DNA of 64,000 nt, taken from Pseudomonas rhizoryzae (GTDB lineage Bacteria; Pseudomonadota; Gammaproteobacteria; Pseudomonadales; Pseudomonadaceae). Position numbers and translations under genes: made by a program. The notes below the pieces were generated by a model. That model did no database searches and had not been told where the DNA came from. It was given only the letters and a program-made list of their open reading frames with translations. The DNA lies in NCBI RefSeq assembly GCF_005250615.1, contig NZ_SULM01000005.1, forward strand, positions 62,001 to 126,000, read 5' to 3'. This document shows positions 8,971 to 17,971 of this stretch, in pieces (the stretch's first letter is position 1; each line of letters starts with the position of its first letter).

Positions 8971-10065
8971 GTGGAACTGAGCCAGACGCTGGCGCAGGAA
9001 ATCGTCGACCGCGCCATGCGCATCCTGCCGGGCAACGTCAACGTCATGGACGCGGCTGGGCTGATCATCGGCTCGGGTGATCCGGCGCGATTGTTCACCC
9101 GCCATGCCGGTGCGCGCCAGGTGATCGCCGAAGGGCGGGCGGTAGCACTGGACGCCCTGGCAGCGGCGCGCTTAGCGGGTGCCCAGGCGGGCATCAATCT
9201 GCCGCTGTATCGCCAGGGCGAACTGGTCGGCGTGCTCGGGGTGACCGGAGAGGACGCCGAGCAGTTGCGGTTGCCAGCCGAACTCTTGCGTCTGACTGCG
9301 GAAATGCTCATCGAACAGGCGGCCGGTCGGCAGCCCGATGCGCCCCTGATGACCGCGCCGCTGCTGCGCCAATTGCTCGCGCCCGGTGCTGCGCCCGAGC
9401 TGGGTCGCCACGCGAGCCTGCTCGGCCTCAGGCCGGACGTGCCGCGGGACGTTCTCTTGCTGGAGTTCGCCACCCCCGCGCCGACTTTCGGCGACTGGGC
9501 ACAGCGGCGGGTCGCTGATAGCTGGTGTCTGCCGCGAGAGGAGCGCCAGTGGCTCTGGTATCGCCCGGACGCGGAGGCTCCAGAGCCCTTGCTGGACGAG
9601 TTGCCGGCCCAGGGCTGGGCGCTCCAGCGCAGTGCCTGGATACCCGTGACGCAGCCCTGGACCGGGCTAGCCGAGGCGACCCGCTGGGCGCTGGATCTCT
9701 TGACCGTGGCTCAGCGGCTGCGACCTGATCTTACCCAGGTGACGCTGGCGGATCTGCGGTTACCGACCTGGCTGCAGGGGCAGGCCGAGCGCCCGGAAAG
9801 CGCCTGGCTGTTGGAACCCTTGATGCGCCTGCGCCAGGCCGACCGCGACGGCCAACTGCTCACCACGCTGCGCCGTTGGTTCGCCGAGGAGGCCAGTCCC
9901 CAGGCTTGCGCCGCGGCCCTGGGGCTGCATCGCAACGGCCTGCGCCATCGACTGGAGCGCATCCAGGCGCTGACCGGCCGTGATCCCCGGCGTTTCGCCG
10001 ACGCCACCGAGCTGTACTGCGGGCTGCTGCTCCTGGATTCTGGGTGGGCAGAGTCACAGTCTTGA
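8971..10065 (+). CDS. cdaR: CdaR-family sugar diacid regulator
   Basis: A transcription activator of the CdaR/SdaR family, which responds to D-glycerate, glucarate or galactarate. It has an N-terminal diacid recognition domain (residues about 5-130, with RILPGNVNVMDAAGLIIGSGD), a middle GGDEF-like fold and a C-terminal helix-turn-helix (about 310-350, PQACAAALGLHRNGLRHRL). The GTG at 8971 is preferred because a GGAGG (8961-8965) sits 5 bases before it; the upstream GTG at 8965 overlaps that site. About 364 residues, usual for the family. The glycerate kinase gene follows after 81 bases on the same strand, which supports a role in glycerate use. Confidence 0.87.
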   Translation: MELSQTLAQEIVDRAMRILPGNVNVMDAAGLIIGSGDPARLFTRHAGARQVIAEGRAVALDALAAARLAGAQAGINLPLYRQGELVGVLGVTGEDAEQLRLPAELLRLTAEMLIEQAAGRQPDAPLMTAPLLRQLLAPGAAPELGRHASLLGLRPDVPRDVLLLEFATPAPTFGDWAQRRVADSWCLPREERQWLWYRPDAEAPEPLLDELPAQGWALQRSAWIPVTQPWTGLAEATRWALDLLTVAQRLRPDLTQVTLADLRLPTWLQGQAERPESAWLLEPLMRLRQADRDGQLLTTLRRWFAEEASPQACAAALGLHRNGLRHRLERIQALTGRDPRRFADATELYCGLLLLDSGWAESQS

Positions 10066-10146
10066 GAGATTCTTGCTGGGCATTCGTCCTGTTGTCGTCG
10101 CCTGCTAACCAGGAAACACTCGGGGCACAACAACGGAGAATCGCCC

Positions 10147-11283
10147 ATGAAGATCGTCATCGCCCCGGATTCCTTCAAGGAAAGCCTCTCTGCCGCTGGC
10201 GTTGCCAGCGCCCTGGCCCGCGGCCTGCGCCAGGCCCTGCCGCAGGCCGAGCTGGTTGAATGCCCGCTGGGTGATGGCGGTGAAGGCACTCTGGACGCCG
10301 TACTGGCCGCCACCGGTGGCGAGGTGCGGCAGGCGCAGGTGACCGGGCCCCTGGGCGAGCCGGTAAAGGCTCGCTGGGGTTGGTTGGCCGAGCAGCGTAC
10401 CGCCTTCGTCGAGATGGCCAGCGCCAGTGGCCTGGAGCTGGTGCCCAAGGCTCGGCGTGATGTGCTGGCGGCTACCTCTCGCGGCACTGGCGAGTTACTG
10501 CGCGCGGCGCTGGACGCCGGCGCCGAGCGCCTGGTGTTGGCCATCGGTGGCAGCGCCACTAACGATGGCGGCGCGGGCCTGCTGCAGGCGCTGGGCGTAC
10601 GGCTGCTGGATGAACAGGGGCAGGAATTGGTGCCCGGCGGTGCGGCCCTGGCGCAGTTGGGGCGGATCGAACTGACGGACCTGCATCCCCGGCTGGCCGA
10701 CGTCGAGATGATCATCGCCGCCGACGTCGACAATCCCCTCTGCGGCCCCCAGGGCGCCAGCCACATCTTCGGCCCGCAAAAGGGGGCCTCACCCGACCAG
10801 GTCCGCCAGCTCGATGCAGCCCTGGCGCATTTCGCCACAATCACCGCGGCTATCCTGGGGCGCGACTTCAAGGACCAGCCGGGCGCGGGTGCCGCCGGTG
10901 GGGTGGGCTTCGCCGCCCTAGCATTTCTCCAGGCGACCTTCCGCTCCGGTATCGAGGTGGTAGCTGAGCTGGTGGGGCTGGAGGCGGCGCTGCAGGACGC
11001 CGACCTGGCACTGACCGGGGAAGGGCGGTTGGACGGCCAGACCTTGAGAGGCAAGACACCCGCTGGCGTGCTGCGCCTGGCTCGCCGCCACGGGGTACCG
11101 GTGGTGGCCGTGGCGGGTTCGCTGGGTGAGGGGTACGACGCCCTCTATGACCAGGGCCTGATGGCGGCCTTCAGTCTGGTACCGGGGCCGCTCAGCCTGG
11201 ACGAGGCGCTGACCCAGGCCGAGGTCTTGCTGGAGCGGACCGCCCGCGATATCGGTCGGCTCTGGGCGATGGCAAGACGCTGA
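10147..11283 (+). CDS. garK: Glycerate kinase (glycerate 2-kinase, GarK/GlxK family)
   Basis: Phosphorylates D-glycerate with ATP, feeding it into glycolysis; last step of glucarate/galactarate and glyoxylate-derived routes. The 378-residue length is standard. Recognisable blocks are the N-terminal IAPDSFKESLSA, CPLGDGGEGT (residues about 39-48), a central AIGGSATNDGGAG and the C-terminal LTGEGRLDGQTLRGK. The ATG at 10147 has an upstream GGAGAA. It lies directly after the CdaR-type regulator, the classical arrangement for glycerate control. No glucarate or galactarate transport or dehydratase genes are in this window. Confidence 0.92.
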   Translation: MKIVIAPDSFKESLSAAGVASALARGLRQALPQAELVECPLGDGGEGTLDAVLAATGGEVRQAQVTGPLGEPVKARWGWLAEQRTAFVEMASASGLELVPKARRDVLAATSRGTGELLRAALDAGAERLVLAIGGSATNDGGAGLLQALGVRLLDEQGQELVPGGAALAQLGRIELTDLHPRLADVEMIIAADVDNPLCGPQGASHIFGPQKGASPDQVRQLDAALAHFATITAAILGRDFKDQPGAGAAGGVGFAALAFLQATFRSGIEVVAELVGLEAALQDADLALTGEGRLDGQTLRGKTPAGVLRLARRHGVPVVAVAGSLGEGYDALYDQGLMAAFSLVPGPLSLDEALTQAEVLLERTARDIGRLWAMARR

Positions 11284-11382
11284 AGCCAGGGCCTTTGGCC
11301 GCTGGTCTGCCCAGGTGTCGCGGCTGGCAGGGCCGCGGGATTTGCCTCATGCTAGGCGTCCCGCTCCCGACCGACTGCCGCG

Positions 11383-11790
11383 ATGATCCCGTCTGCCATC
11401 CTGCGTAACGGCCTGTTGTCCACCTTGCTGCTGTTCGGGCCGCTATGTTCCGCCGAGGCCGCCATCCCCAGTCTCAAGCCCGCCAACACCTGCGTACGCA
11501 GCGCCTTCGTGCTGCGTTGCCAGGATCGGCAGGGCGGTTGGTACGGGGTGGCGGTGCAGGGCAACGACACCCTGATGCGTGGTTTCGATCCGGTCTCCGG
11601 CCTGACCTGGGCCCAGACCAGTACCCGGCTGGGGCGGCTGCAGTTCTTCAGCGGTCTCACCAGCGATGGCCAGGTCTGGCTGGGTCGTACGCGCCAACTG
11701 GGCTGGAACGTGATCAGCCGCTTCTCCACCTCCCAAGGCGACCGCGCCCGCACCAGTTGCAACCGCGTCGCCGGGTGCGAGTGGCGCTAG
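11383..11790 (+). CDS. Secreted hypothetical protein
   Basis: A 135-residue protein with a clear Sec-type signal peptide (hydrophobic core about residues 9-22, likely cleavage after AEA near residue 26). The mature part contains four cysteines (CVRSAFVLRC and CNRVAGC), suggesting two disulfides in a small periplasmic or outer-surface beta-rich fold. I do not recognise the family. The ATG at 11383 follows a 99-base gap after glycerate kinase. Its stop overlaps by 4 bases the convergent diguanylate cyclase gene. Confidence 0.6.
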   Translation: MIPSAILRNGLLSTLLLFGPLCSAEAAIPSLKPANTCVRSAFVLRCQDRQGGWYGVAVQGNDTLMRGFDPVSGLTWAQTSTRLGRLQFFSGLTSDGQVWLGRTRQLGWNVISRFSTSQGDRARTSCNRVAGCEWR

Positions 11791-12944
11791 GCGAGTGCCT
11801 GGTCGGCCGTCTGGTCGTCCAGGAGCACCCGATTGCGTCCCGCATGCTTGGCGCGATAGAGCGCGGCGTCGGCACGCGCCAGGGCGGCGGACCAGGAGTC
11901 GCCTGGCTCGAGCAGGGCGATGCCGAAGCTGGCGCTCACCTGCTCGAGTTGCGGATGGCTGGCGGTGAAGCGGCTCGGCACCCCGGCGCGCAGGGCATCG
12001 ATCAGCTGGTAGGCGGCGTCGCCGCTGAAACCGGGCAGCAACAGGACGAATTCCTCGCCACCCAGGCGGCCGGCCAACCCCTGGCTGCCCAGTGCTTCAC
12101 GCAAATGCAGGGCGAAGCGGCGCAACACATCGTCACCGGCGGCATGGCCAAGGCGGTCGTTGATCGCCTTGAAATGATCGAGGTCGGCGATGGCTACCGC
12201 CAGCGGTTGCTGCCGCGCCGCGCCTGACAGCAGCGCCTCGGCCTGCTCTTCGAGTCCGCGCCGGTTGAGCAGCCCGGTGAGCGCATCGGTACGGGCCTGG
12301 CGGCGCAATTCGGCGGCGAGATCGGCCGATACGATCAACAGCGTCAGGATGCCACTGCCGATCATGCCCGTCGGCGTCCCGATCGACAGCACCATGATGA
12401 AGACGTCATTACCCAGCGTCCCGCCCGGTCGCGCCAGCCAGGCGGTGATTCCGACGCTGATGATGTAGAGGCCATAGAGCAGCAGGTAGCCCTGCAGGAT
12501 GCGGGCGGTGCCCCGGGTACGGCGTAGGGTCGCCAGCACGATGGCGATCATCAGGGCATCGACCGCGGCGGTGCCGATCCGCGAGAAGGTGCGCCACTCC
12601 GCGAGCTGGCCGTACCAGACGGCGGTGATCAGCAGCAGGGAAAGGAGCCAGCAGCCGATGACCAGCCGGCTATCCCGCTGTACCCGCAGGCGGAAACCCC
12701 AGGCCAGCAGGGCAAAACTGGCGATGGAGGCATGGCAGGCCAACATGGCGAGCAGCCCTTGCTGGGCGACCCACAGGCTGCCAGCGATGCGCAGGCCGTG
12801 GCCGACGGCGGCGGCCATGAACGAAAGGGCCCAGAGCGCCACGTGCCGCTGCAGACCGAACTCGCGCCAGGCGACGAGCAGGCTAGCGCCGAACAACAGG
12901 CTGATGACCACGATGCTGGAAGAGGTGACTAGGGTGTAAAGCAT
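11787..12944 (-). CDS. Membrane diguanylate cyclase (GGDEF domain), no I-site
   Basis: A 385-residue protein: six to seven hydrophobic segments in residues 1-205, then a GGDEF domain with GGEEF at about residue 295. The strand after the active site (SASFGIALLEPG) is canonical, so it should be an active cyclase. Unlike the other cyclase in this window, the position of the RxxD inhibitory site is GSQG, so product feedback through that site is not expected. The N-terminal sensor region resembles the seven-helix type seen in many pseudomonad cyclases without a known ligand. It is monocistronic and convergent with the secreted protein gene. Confidence 0.87.
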   Translation of the reverse strand: MLYTLVTSSSIVVISLLFGASLLVAWREFGLQRHVALWALSFMAAAVGHGLRIAGSLWVAQQGLLAMLACHASIASFALLAWGFRLRVQRDSRLVIGCWLLSLLLITAVWYGQLAEWRTFSRIGTAAVDALMIAIVLATLRRTRGTARILQGYLLLYGLYIISVGITAWLARPGGTLGNDVFIMVLSIGTPTGMIGSGILTLLIVSADLAAELRRQARTDALTGLLNRRGLEEQAEALLSGAARQQPLAVAIADLDHFKAINDRLGHAAGDDVLRRFALHLREALGSQGLAGRLGGEEFVLLLPGFSGDAAYQLIDALRAGVPSRFTASHPQLEQVSASFGIALLEPGDSWSAALARADAALYRAKHAGRNRVLLDDQTADQALA

Positions 12945-13153
12945 GACAAGACCGTGCGGTGGCGTTCGCTATTCAGATTAATCCTACAAATGACCAGAAC
13001 CGTCCCGCGACTGACCGAGCGGTGCCGGGCGGTGGGTAGGCGGCCAGGTTGGGCAGCGCGCTTTATCGAGCGCCTCGGTCGCCAGTCCCAGGGCACCTCA
13101 ACGGCGCCCCGAGGGCTTGGATAGGGCGCTGACGGGCGCAGGCCTGGCGCCGC

Positions 13154-15427
13154 TCAGTCCCTGGGCGCCGCCACCTTGCGGATGGCCACGCGGCGTGGCT
13201 TGAGGCCGTTGCCCGGCGTGGCGGGCTCCGCCACGGGCTGCAGCCTGGCGCGTGCGGCGTGCAGCTTCTTGTAGCTCTCGATCAGCCGCAAGTGCCGGTC
13301 GAGGCCTTCCAGTTTCAGGCTGGTGGGCGTCAGACCGTGGAAGCGCACGCTGCCGTCCACCGAGCCCAGCACCGCGTCCATCCGTTCGTTGCCGAACATG
13401 CGGCGGAGGTTGGTCTCGTAGTCGGCGATCTGCAGCTCGTCGTCCAGCTCGATTTCCAGCACGGCGTTCAACGCCTGGTAGAAGAGGCCGCGCTCGACGG
13501 TGTTGTCGTTGTACTGCAGGAAGGCTTCCACCAGCTCCTTGGCGTCTTCCAGGTGCTGCAGGGCGAGGTTGATCAGCAGCTTGAGTTCCAGCAGGGTGAG
13601 CTGGCCCCAGACGGTGTTCTCGTCGAATTCGACGCCGATCAGCGTGGTGATGTCGGTGTAGGCATCCACCTCGCTCTCTTCCAGGCGTTCGAGCAGCGCG
13701 GCGAGACGGCTGTTGTCCAGGCGATGCAGGTTGAGGATGTCTTCACGGAAGGCCAGCGCCTTGTTGGTGTTGTCCCAGATCAGGTCTTCGATTGGATAGA
13801 TTTCCGAATAACCCGGCACCAGGATGCGGCAGGCCGGGACGCCCAGGTGCTGGTACACCGCCTGGTAGACCTCCTTGCCCTGGGCCGCCAACAGGCCGAA
13901 CAGCGTGGCAGCCTCCTGGGCATTGGCGTTTTCCCCCTGGCTGGTGAAATCCCAGTCGACGAAGGCGAAGTCGGCCTTGGCGCTGAAGAAGCGCCAGGAC
14001 ACCAGGCCGCTGGAGTCGATGAAGTGCTCGACGAAGTTGTTCGGCTCGGTCACCGCCTGGCTTTCGAAGGTCGGCTGCGGCAGGTCGTTGAGGCCTTCGA
14101 AGCTGCGGCCCTGGAGCAGTTCGGTGAGGCTGCGCTCCAGCGCCACTTCCAGGCTCGGATGCGCGCCGAAGGAGGCGAAGACGCCCCCGGTACGCGGATT
14201 CATCAGGGTCACGCACATCACCGGATACTGGCCGCCCAGGGAGGCGTCCTTCACCAGGACCGGGAAGCCTTGTTCCTCCAGCCCCTGGATGCCGGCGACG
14301 ATGCCGGGATAGCGCGCCAGCACCTCCGCGGGTACGTCGGGCAGGCAGAGTTCGCCCTCGAGGATTTCCCGCTTCACCGCCCGTTCGAAGATCTCCGACA
14401 GGCACTGCACCTGGGCTTCGGCCAGGGTGTTGCCCGCGCTCATGCCGTTGCTGAGGTAGAGGTTCTCGATCAGGTTGGAGGGGAAGTACACCACCTTGGC
14501 GTCGGACTGGCGCACGAAGGGCAGGGCGCAGATGCCGCGTGCCACGTTGCCGGAGTTGGTGTCATGGAGGTGCGAACCGCGCAGCTCGCCGTCTGGGTTG
14601 TAGATCGCCAGGCAGTAGGGATCGAGGATGCCCAGCGGCAGCTCGTCCTGGCGGCCCGGCTGGAACCAGCGTTCGTCCGGATAGTGCACGAAGGGCGCGT
14701 TGGCGATCTCTTCGCCCCAGTACTGGTCGTTGTAGAAGAAGTTGCAGTTCAGCCGCTCGAGGAACTCGCCCAGCGCCGAGGCCAGGGCGCTTTCCTTGGT
14801 CGCGCCCTTGCCGTTGGTGAAGCACTGCGGCGACTGGGCGTCGCGGATGTGCAGCGACCAGACGTTGGGCACGATGTTGCGCCACGAGGCGATCTCGATC
14901 TTCATGCCCAGGTCGGCGAGGATGCCCGACAGGGTGGCGATGGTCTGCTCCAGCGGCAGGTCCTTGCCCGGAATGTAGGTACGGGTGTCGCCGTTGCCAC
15001 TGGGCATCAGCAGCGCCTGGGCGTCGGCGTCGAGATTGGCGACTTCCTCGATGACGAACTCGGGACCGGTCTGCACCACCTTCTTCACGGTGCAGCGGTC
15101 GATGGATCTCAGGATGCCCTGGCGATCCTTGGCGGAGATATCGGCGGGCAGCTCCACCTGGATCTTGAAGATCTGCGCATAGCGATTTTCCGGGTCGACG
15201 ATGTTGTTCTGCGACAGCCGGATGTTGTCGGTGGAGATGTTCCGCGTCTGGCAGTAGAGCTTGACGAAGTAGGCCGCACAGAGCGCCGACGACGCCAGGA
15301 AGTAGTCGAACGGACCGGGCGCGGAGCCGTCGCCCTTGTAGCGGATCGGCTGGTCGGCGATTACCGTGAAGTCGTCGAATTTGGCCTCGAGACGCAGGTT
15401 ATCGAGGAAATTGACTTTGATTTCCAT
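13154..15427 (-). CDS. OsmC-YcaO fusion protein
   Basis: A 757-residue two-domain protein. Residues 1-125 form an OsmC-like domain with the two expected redox cysteines (C50 in SSALC and C112 in DRCTVKK). Residues about 150-720 are a YcaO domain: Glu-rich ATP/Mg-binding helices SALGEFLER (217-225) and SEIFERAVKREILEGE (near 340). The C-terminal part (about 570-720) is helical, as in E. coli YcaO, and a basic tail (KPRRVAIRKVAAPRD) ends it. YcaO enzymes activate amide backbones with ATP; the E. coli protein, which lacks OsmC, assists RimO in methylthiolation of ribosomal protein S12. No RiPP precursor, dehydrogenase or rimO gene is adjacent, so a housekeeping role is likelier than natural-product synthesis. 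Confidence 0.88.
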   Translation of the reverse strand: MEIKVNFLDNLRLEAKFDDFTVIADQPIRYKGDGSAPGPFDYFLASSALCAAYFVKLYCQTRNISTDNIRLSQNNIVDPENRYAQIFKIQVELPADISAKDRQGILRSIDRCTVKKVVQTGPEFVIEEVANLDADAQALLMPSGNGDTRTYIPGKDLPLEQTIATLSGILADLGMKIEIASWRNIVPNVWSLHIRDAQSPQCFTNGKGATKESALASALGEFLERLNCNFFYNDQYWGEEIANAPFVHYPDERWFQPGRQDELPLGILDPYCLAIYNPDGELRGSHLHDTNSGNVARGICALPFVRQSDAKVVYFPSNLIENLYLSNGMSAGNTLAEAQVQCLSEIFERAVKREILEGELCLPDVPAEVLARYPGIVAGIQGLEEQGFPVLVKDASLGGQYPVMCVTLMNPRTGGVFASFGAHPSLEVALERSLTELLQGRSFEGLNDLPQPTFESQAVTEPNNFVEHFIDSSGLVSWRFFSAKADFAFVDWDFTSQGENANAQEAATLFGLLAAQGKEVYQAVYQHLGVPACRILVPGYSEIYPIEDLIWDNTNKALAFREDILNLHRLDNSRLAALLERLEESEVDAYTDITTLIGVEFDENTVWGQLTLLELKLLINLALQHLEDAKELVEAFLQYNDNTVERGLFYQALNAVLEIELDDELQIADYETNLRRMFGNERMDAVLGSVDGSVRFHGLTPTSLKLEGLDRHLRLIESYKKLHAARARLQPVAEPATPGNGLKPRRVAIRKVAAPRD

Positions 15428-15614
15428 GCAGGATTACCACGAAGAAGAAACGATTTGGTGTGCATTATCCGGACAATCGGCGCTTGGGGATACGCCTTAG
15501 CCCGCCGCGCCCCGGCCCGACGGTAGCGCCACCCGGTCGAGCGGTTGCCGGGCTTCGGGTAGAATCGCCGGCCCTCGGGCCGCTTGCCCGCTGCCAGTAG
15601 ACAAGGAACCCGCC

Positions 15615-16802
15615 GTGCTTTCATCCCAGGTCATCATCATTGGCGCCGGTGCCGCCGGGATGCTATGTGCCATGAGCGCCGCCGCGCGCGGTCGTCAGGT
15701 GTTGCTGATCGACCATGCCAGCAAGGCCGGCAAGAAGATCCTCATGTCCGGCGGCGGGCGCTGCAATTTCACCAATCTCTATGTCGAGCCGGCCAATTTC
15801 CTGTCGCAGAATGCGCACTTCTGCAAGTCGGCGCTGGCGCGTTTCACCCAGTGGGATTTCATCGCCCTGGTCGCCAAGCACGGCGTGCCCTATCACGAGA
15901 AGAAGCTCGGCCAGTTGTTCTGCGATGGCAAGTCCAGCGACATCCTCCAGCTTTTGCTGGACGAATGCGCCCAGGCCGGGGTGGACCTGCGCCTGGACAC
16001 CTCGGTGAGCGAGATCACCCGGCTCGACGAAGGTGGCTATCGACTGCAGACCAGCCTGGGCCCGCTGCGTTGCGAGTCCCTGGTGATCGCCACCGGCGGG
16101 CTGTCCATCCCGACCCTCGGCGCCACCGGCTTCGGCTATCAGATCGCCCGCCAGTTCGGGCACAGCGTGCTGCCGACCCGTGCCGGCCTGGTGCCCTTCA
16201 CCTTGACCGATCCGCAGCTCAAGGCGCTGTGCGGCGAGCTGTCCGGTACCTCGGTGGAGGATTGCCGGGTGAGCTGCAACGGCCAGAGCTTCGTCGAGAA
16301 CATCCTCTTCACCCATCGTGGCCTCAGCGGCCCGGCGATCCTGCAGATTTCCTCCTACTGGCAGCCCGGCGATACCGTCAGCATCGATTTGCTGCCGCAC
16401 CTGGACCTAGCCGTCTGGCTGGCCGAGCAGCAGCAGGCGCGCCCCAACAGCGAATTGAAGACGCTCTTGGCCGAGCTGTTCACCAAGAAGATGGCTGGCC
16501 TGCTGGCGGAGCTGTGGTTCACCTCCAAGCCGCTCAAGCAGTACACGCCGGGCGAGTTGAAGACCATCGCCGAACGCCTGAGCGACTGGCGCCTGGTGCC
16601 GGCCGGCACCGAGGGCTATCGCACCGCGGAGGTCACCCTGGGCGGCGTCGATACCCGCGAGGTGTCGTCCAAGACCATGGAGTCGCTGAAATCGCCGGGG
16701 CTGTACTTCGTCGGCGAGGTGCTGGACGTCAGCGGTCACCTGGGCGGCTTCAACTTCCAATGGGCCTGGGCCTCCGGCTACGCCGCCGCCCAATACGTTT
16801 AG
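15615..16802 (+). CDS. NAD(P)/FAD-dependent oxidoreductase, HI0933/BaiN family
   Basis: A 395-residue flavoprotein. The FAD-binding motif IIIGAGAAGMLCA is at residues 7-19 and the family signature MSGGGRCNFTN at about 44-54. The C-terminal VGEVLDVSGHLGGFNFQWAWASG is the diagnostic block of the HI0933/BaiN group. These proteins are widespread, and few have known substrates; BaiN itself acts on bile-acid intermediates in clostridia, which is not expected here. It is transcribed divergently from the OsmC-YcaO gene across a 187-base region. Confidence 0.88.
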   Translation: MLSSQVIIIGAGAAGMLCAMSAAARGRQVLLIDHASKAGKKILMSGGGRCNFTNLYVEPANFLSQNAHFCKSALARFTQWDFIALVAKHGVPYHEKKLGQLFCDGKSSDILQLLLDECAQAGVDLRLDTSVSEITRLDEGGYRLQTSLGPLRCESLVIATGGLSIPTLGATGFGYQIARQFGHSVLPTRAGLVPFTLTDPQLKALCGELSGTSVEDCRVSCNGQSFVENILFTHRGLSGPAILQISSYWQPGDTVSIDLLPHLDLAVWLAEQQQARPNSELKTLLAELFTKKMAGLLAELWFTSKPLKQYTPGELKTIAERLSDWRLVPAGTEGYRTAEVTLGGVDTREVSSKTMESLKSPGLYFVGEVLDVSGHLGGFNFQWAWASGYAAAQYV

Positions 16803-16819
16803 CGCCCCGCGCGACAGGC

Positions 16820-17971
16820 TCAGCTACAGGCGAAGGCGAGCACGCGCCCTAGCATGGCGTCGCAGCCATCCAGCTGGGCCTGGGTGACGAATTCGTCGGG
16901 CTTGTGCCCCTGGGCCATGCTGCCGGGGCCGCAGACCACCGTGGGAATGCCGGCCGCGGCAAAGAGGCCACCCTCGGTACCGAAGGCCACGGTGCCGAAG
17001 TCCCGCGAGCCGCAGAAGAGTGCGATCCACTCGGCCGCCGCGCTTTCGGCGGCCGTATCCAGGCCGGGATAGCTCGATAGCTCGGTGAAGCGGATGGCGC
17101 TCTGACCGCTGATGGCGCGCATGGCCGGTAGCAGCGCGTTCTCCGCGTAGGCCTGCACCTGGCGGATCACCTGGTAAGGGTCCTGTGCGGGCAGGGCGCG
17201 AATCTCGAAGTCGAAGGTGCAATCCTGGGGCACGATGTTCAGCGCCTTGCCTCCGCCGATCAGCCCGGTCTGCACCGTGGAGAAGGGTGGATCGAAGCGG
17301 ACGTCTTGTCGGTCGGCCGCCTTGAGCGCCTCGCCCAGCCGGCCAAGTTCGACGACCAGGCGCGCGGCGTATTCGATGGCGTTGACACCCTGAGGCGCAT
17401 AGGCCGAATGACAGGCCGCGCCCTGCACCTGGCAGCGCATGGCCACCTTGCCCTTGTGCCCGAGCACGGGCTTGAGTTCGGTGGGCTCGCCGATGAGGCA
17501 CAGCAACGGCTTGACCGGGCGCTGGGCCAATTGGTCGAGCAGGCTGCGCACCCCCAGGCAGCCCACCTCTTCGTCGTAGGACAGCGCCAGATGCAGCGGG
17601 CGCCGCAGGGGCGCGCGGCAGGCCGCGGGCACCAGGGCCAGCAGACCGGCCAGATAGCCCTTCATGTCGGCGGTACCGCGGCCATAGAGCTTGCCGTCGC
17701 TTTCGCTGAGTTCGAAGGGGGGACGGGTCCAGGCCTGGCCATCCACCGGCACCACGTCGGTATGGCCGGAGAGCACGATGCCCGGTACGTCCGCCGGCCC
17801 CAGGGTGGCGAAGAGATTGGCCTTGGTGCCCTCGGCGTTGTGGATCAGCTCATAGGGTACGCCGAAGCCATCCAGGTAGCCGGCGACGAAGTCGATCAGC
17901 GCCAGGTTGGATTCGCGACTAGTGGTGTCGAAAGCCACCAACCGCGCCAGCAGTTCGCGGCTGGTGCTCAT
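16820..17971 (-). CDS. argE: M20 family deacylase, acetylornithine deacetylase (ArgE) type
   Basis: A zinc hydrolase of the M20 family that removes N-acyl groups. The metal and catalytic residues are in place: SGHTDVVPVDG, RGTADMKGYL, SYDEEVGCLG, GEPTELKP and near the C-terminus GHKPDEFV. The 383-residue length fits ArgE. The ATG at 17971 overlaps the stop of the upstream DUF1028 gene (ATGA), so the two are translationally coupled; a longer frame to 18130 is ignored. It is the last gene of an eight-gene uptake/catabolism operon. It could therefore deacylate the operon's substrate instead of N-acetylornithine. Confidence 0.87.
   Translation of the reverse strand: MSTSRELLARLVAFDTTSRESNLALIDFVAGYLDGFGVPYELIHNAEGTKANLFATLGPADVPGIVLSGHTDVVPVDGQAWTRPPFELSESDGKLYGRGTADMKGYLAGLLALVPAACRAPLRRPLHLALSYDEEVGCLGVRSLLDQLAQRPVKPLLCLIGEPTELKPVLGHKGKVAMRCQVQGAACHSAYAPQGVNAIEYAARLVVELGRLGEALKAADRQDVRFDPPFSTVQTGLIGGGKALNIVPQDCTFDFEIRALPAQDPYQVIRQVQAYAENALLPAMRAISGQSAIRFTELSSYPGLDTAAESAAAEWIALFCGSRDFGTVAFGTEGGLFAAAGIPTVVCGPGSMAQGHKPDEFVTQAQLDGCDAMLGRVLAFACS

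Noticed and set aside
13259-15526. 755-codon open frame antisense to the OsmC-YcaO gene
   Set aside because: Opposite-strand shadow of a GC-rich gene; its product is low-complexity with no family character, while the sense frame has two recognisable domains.
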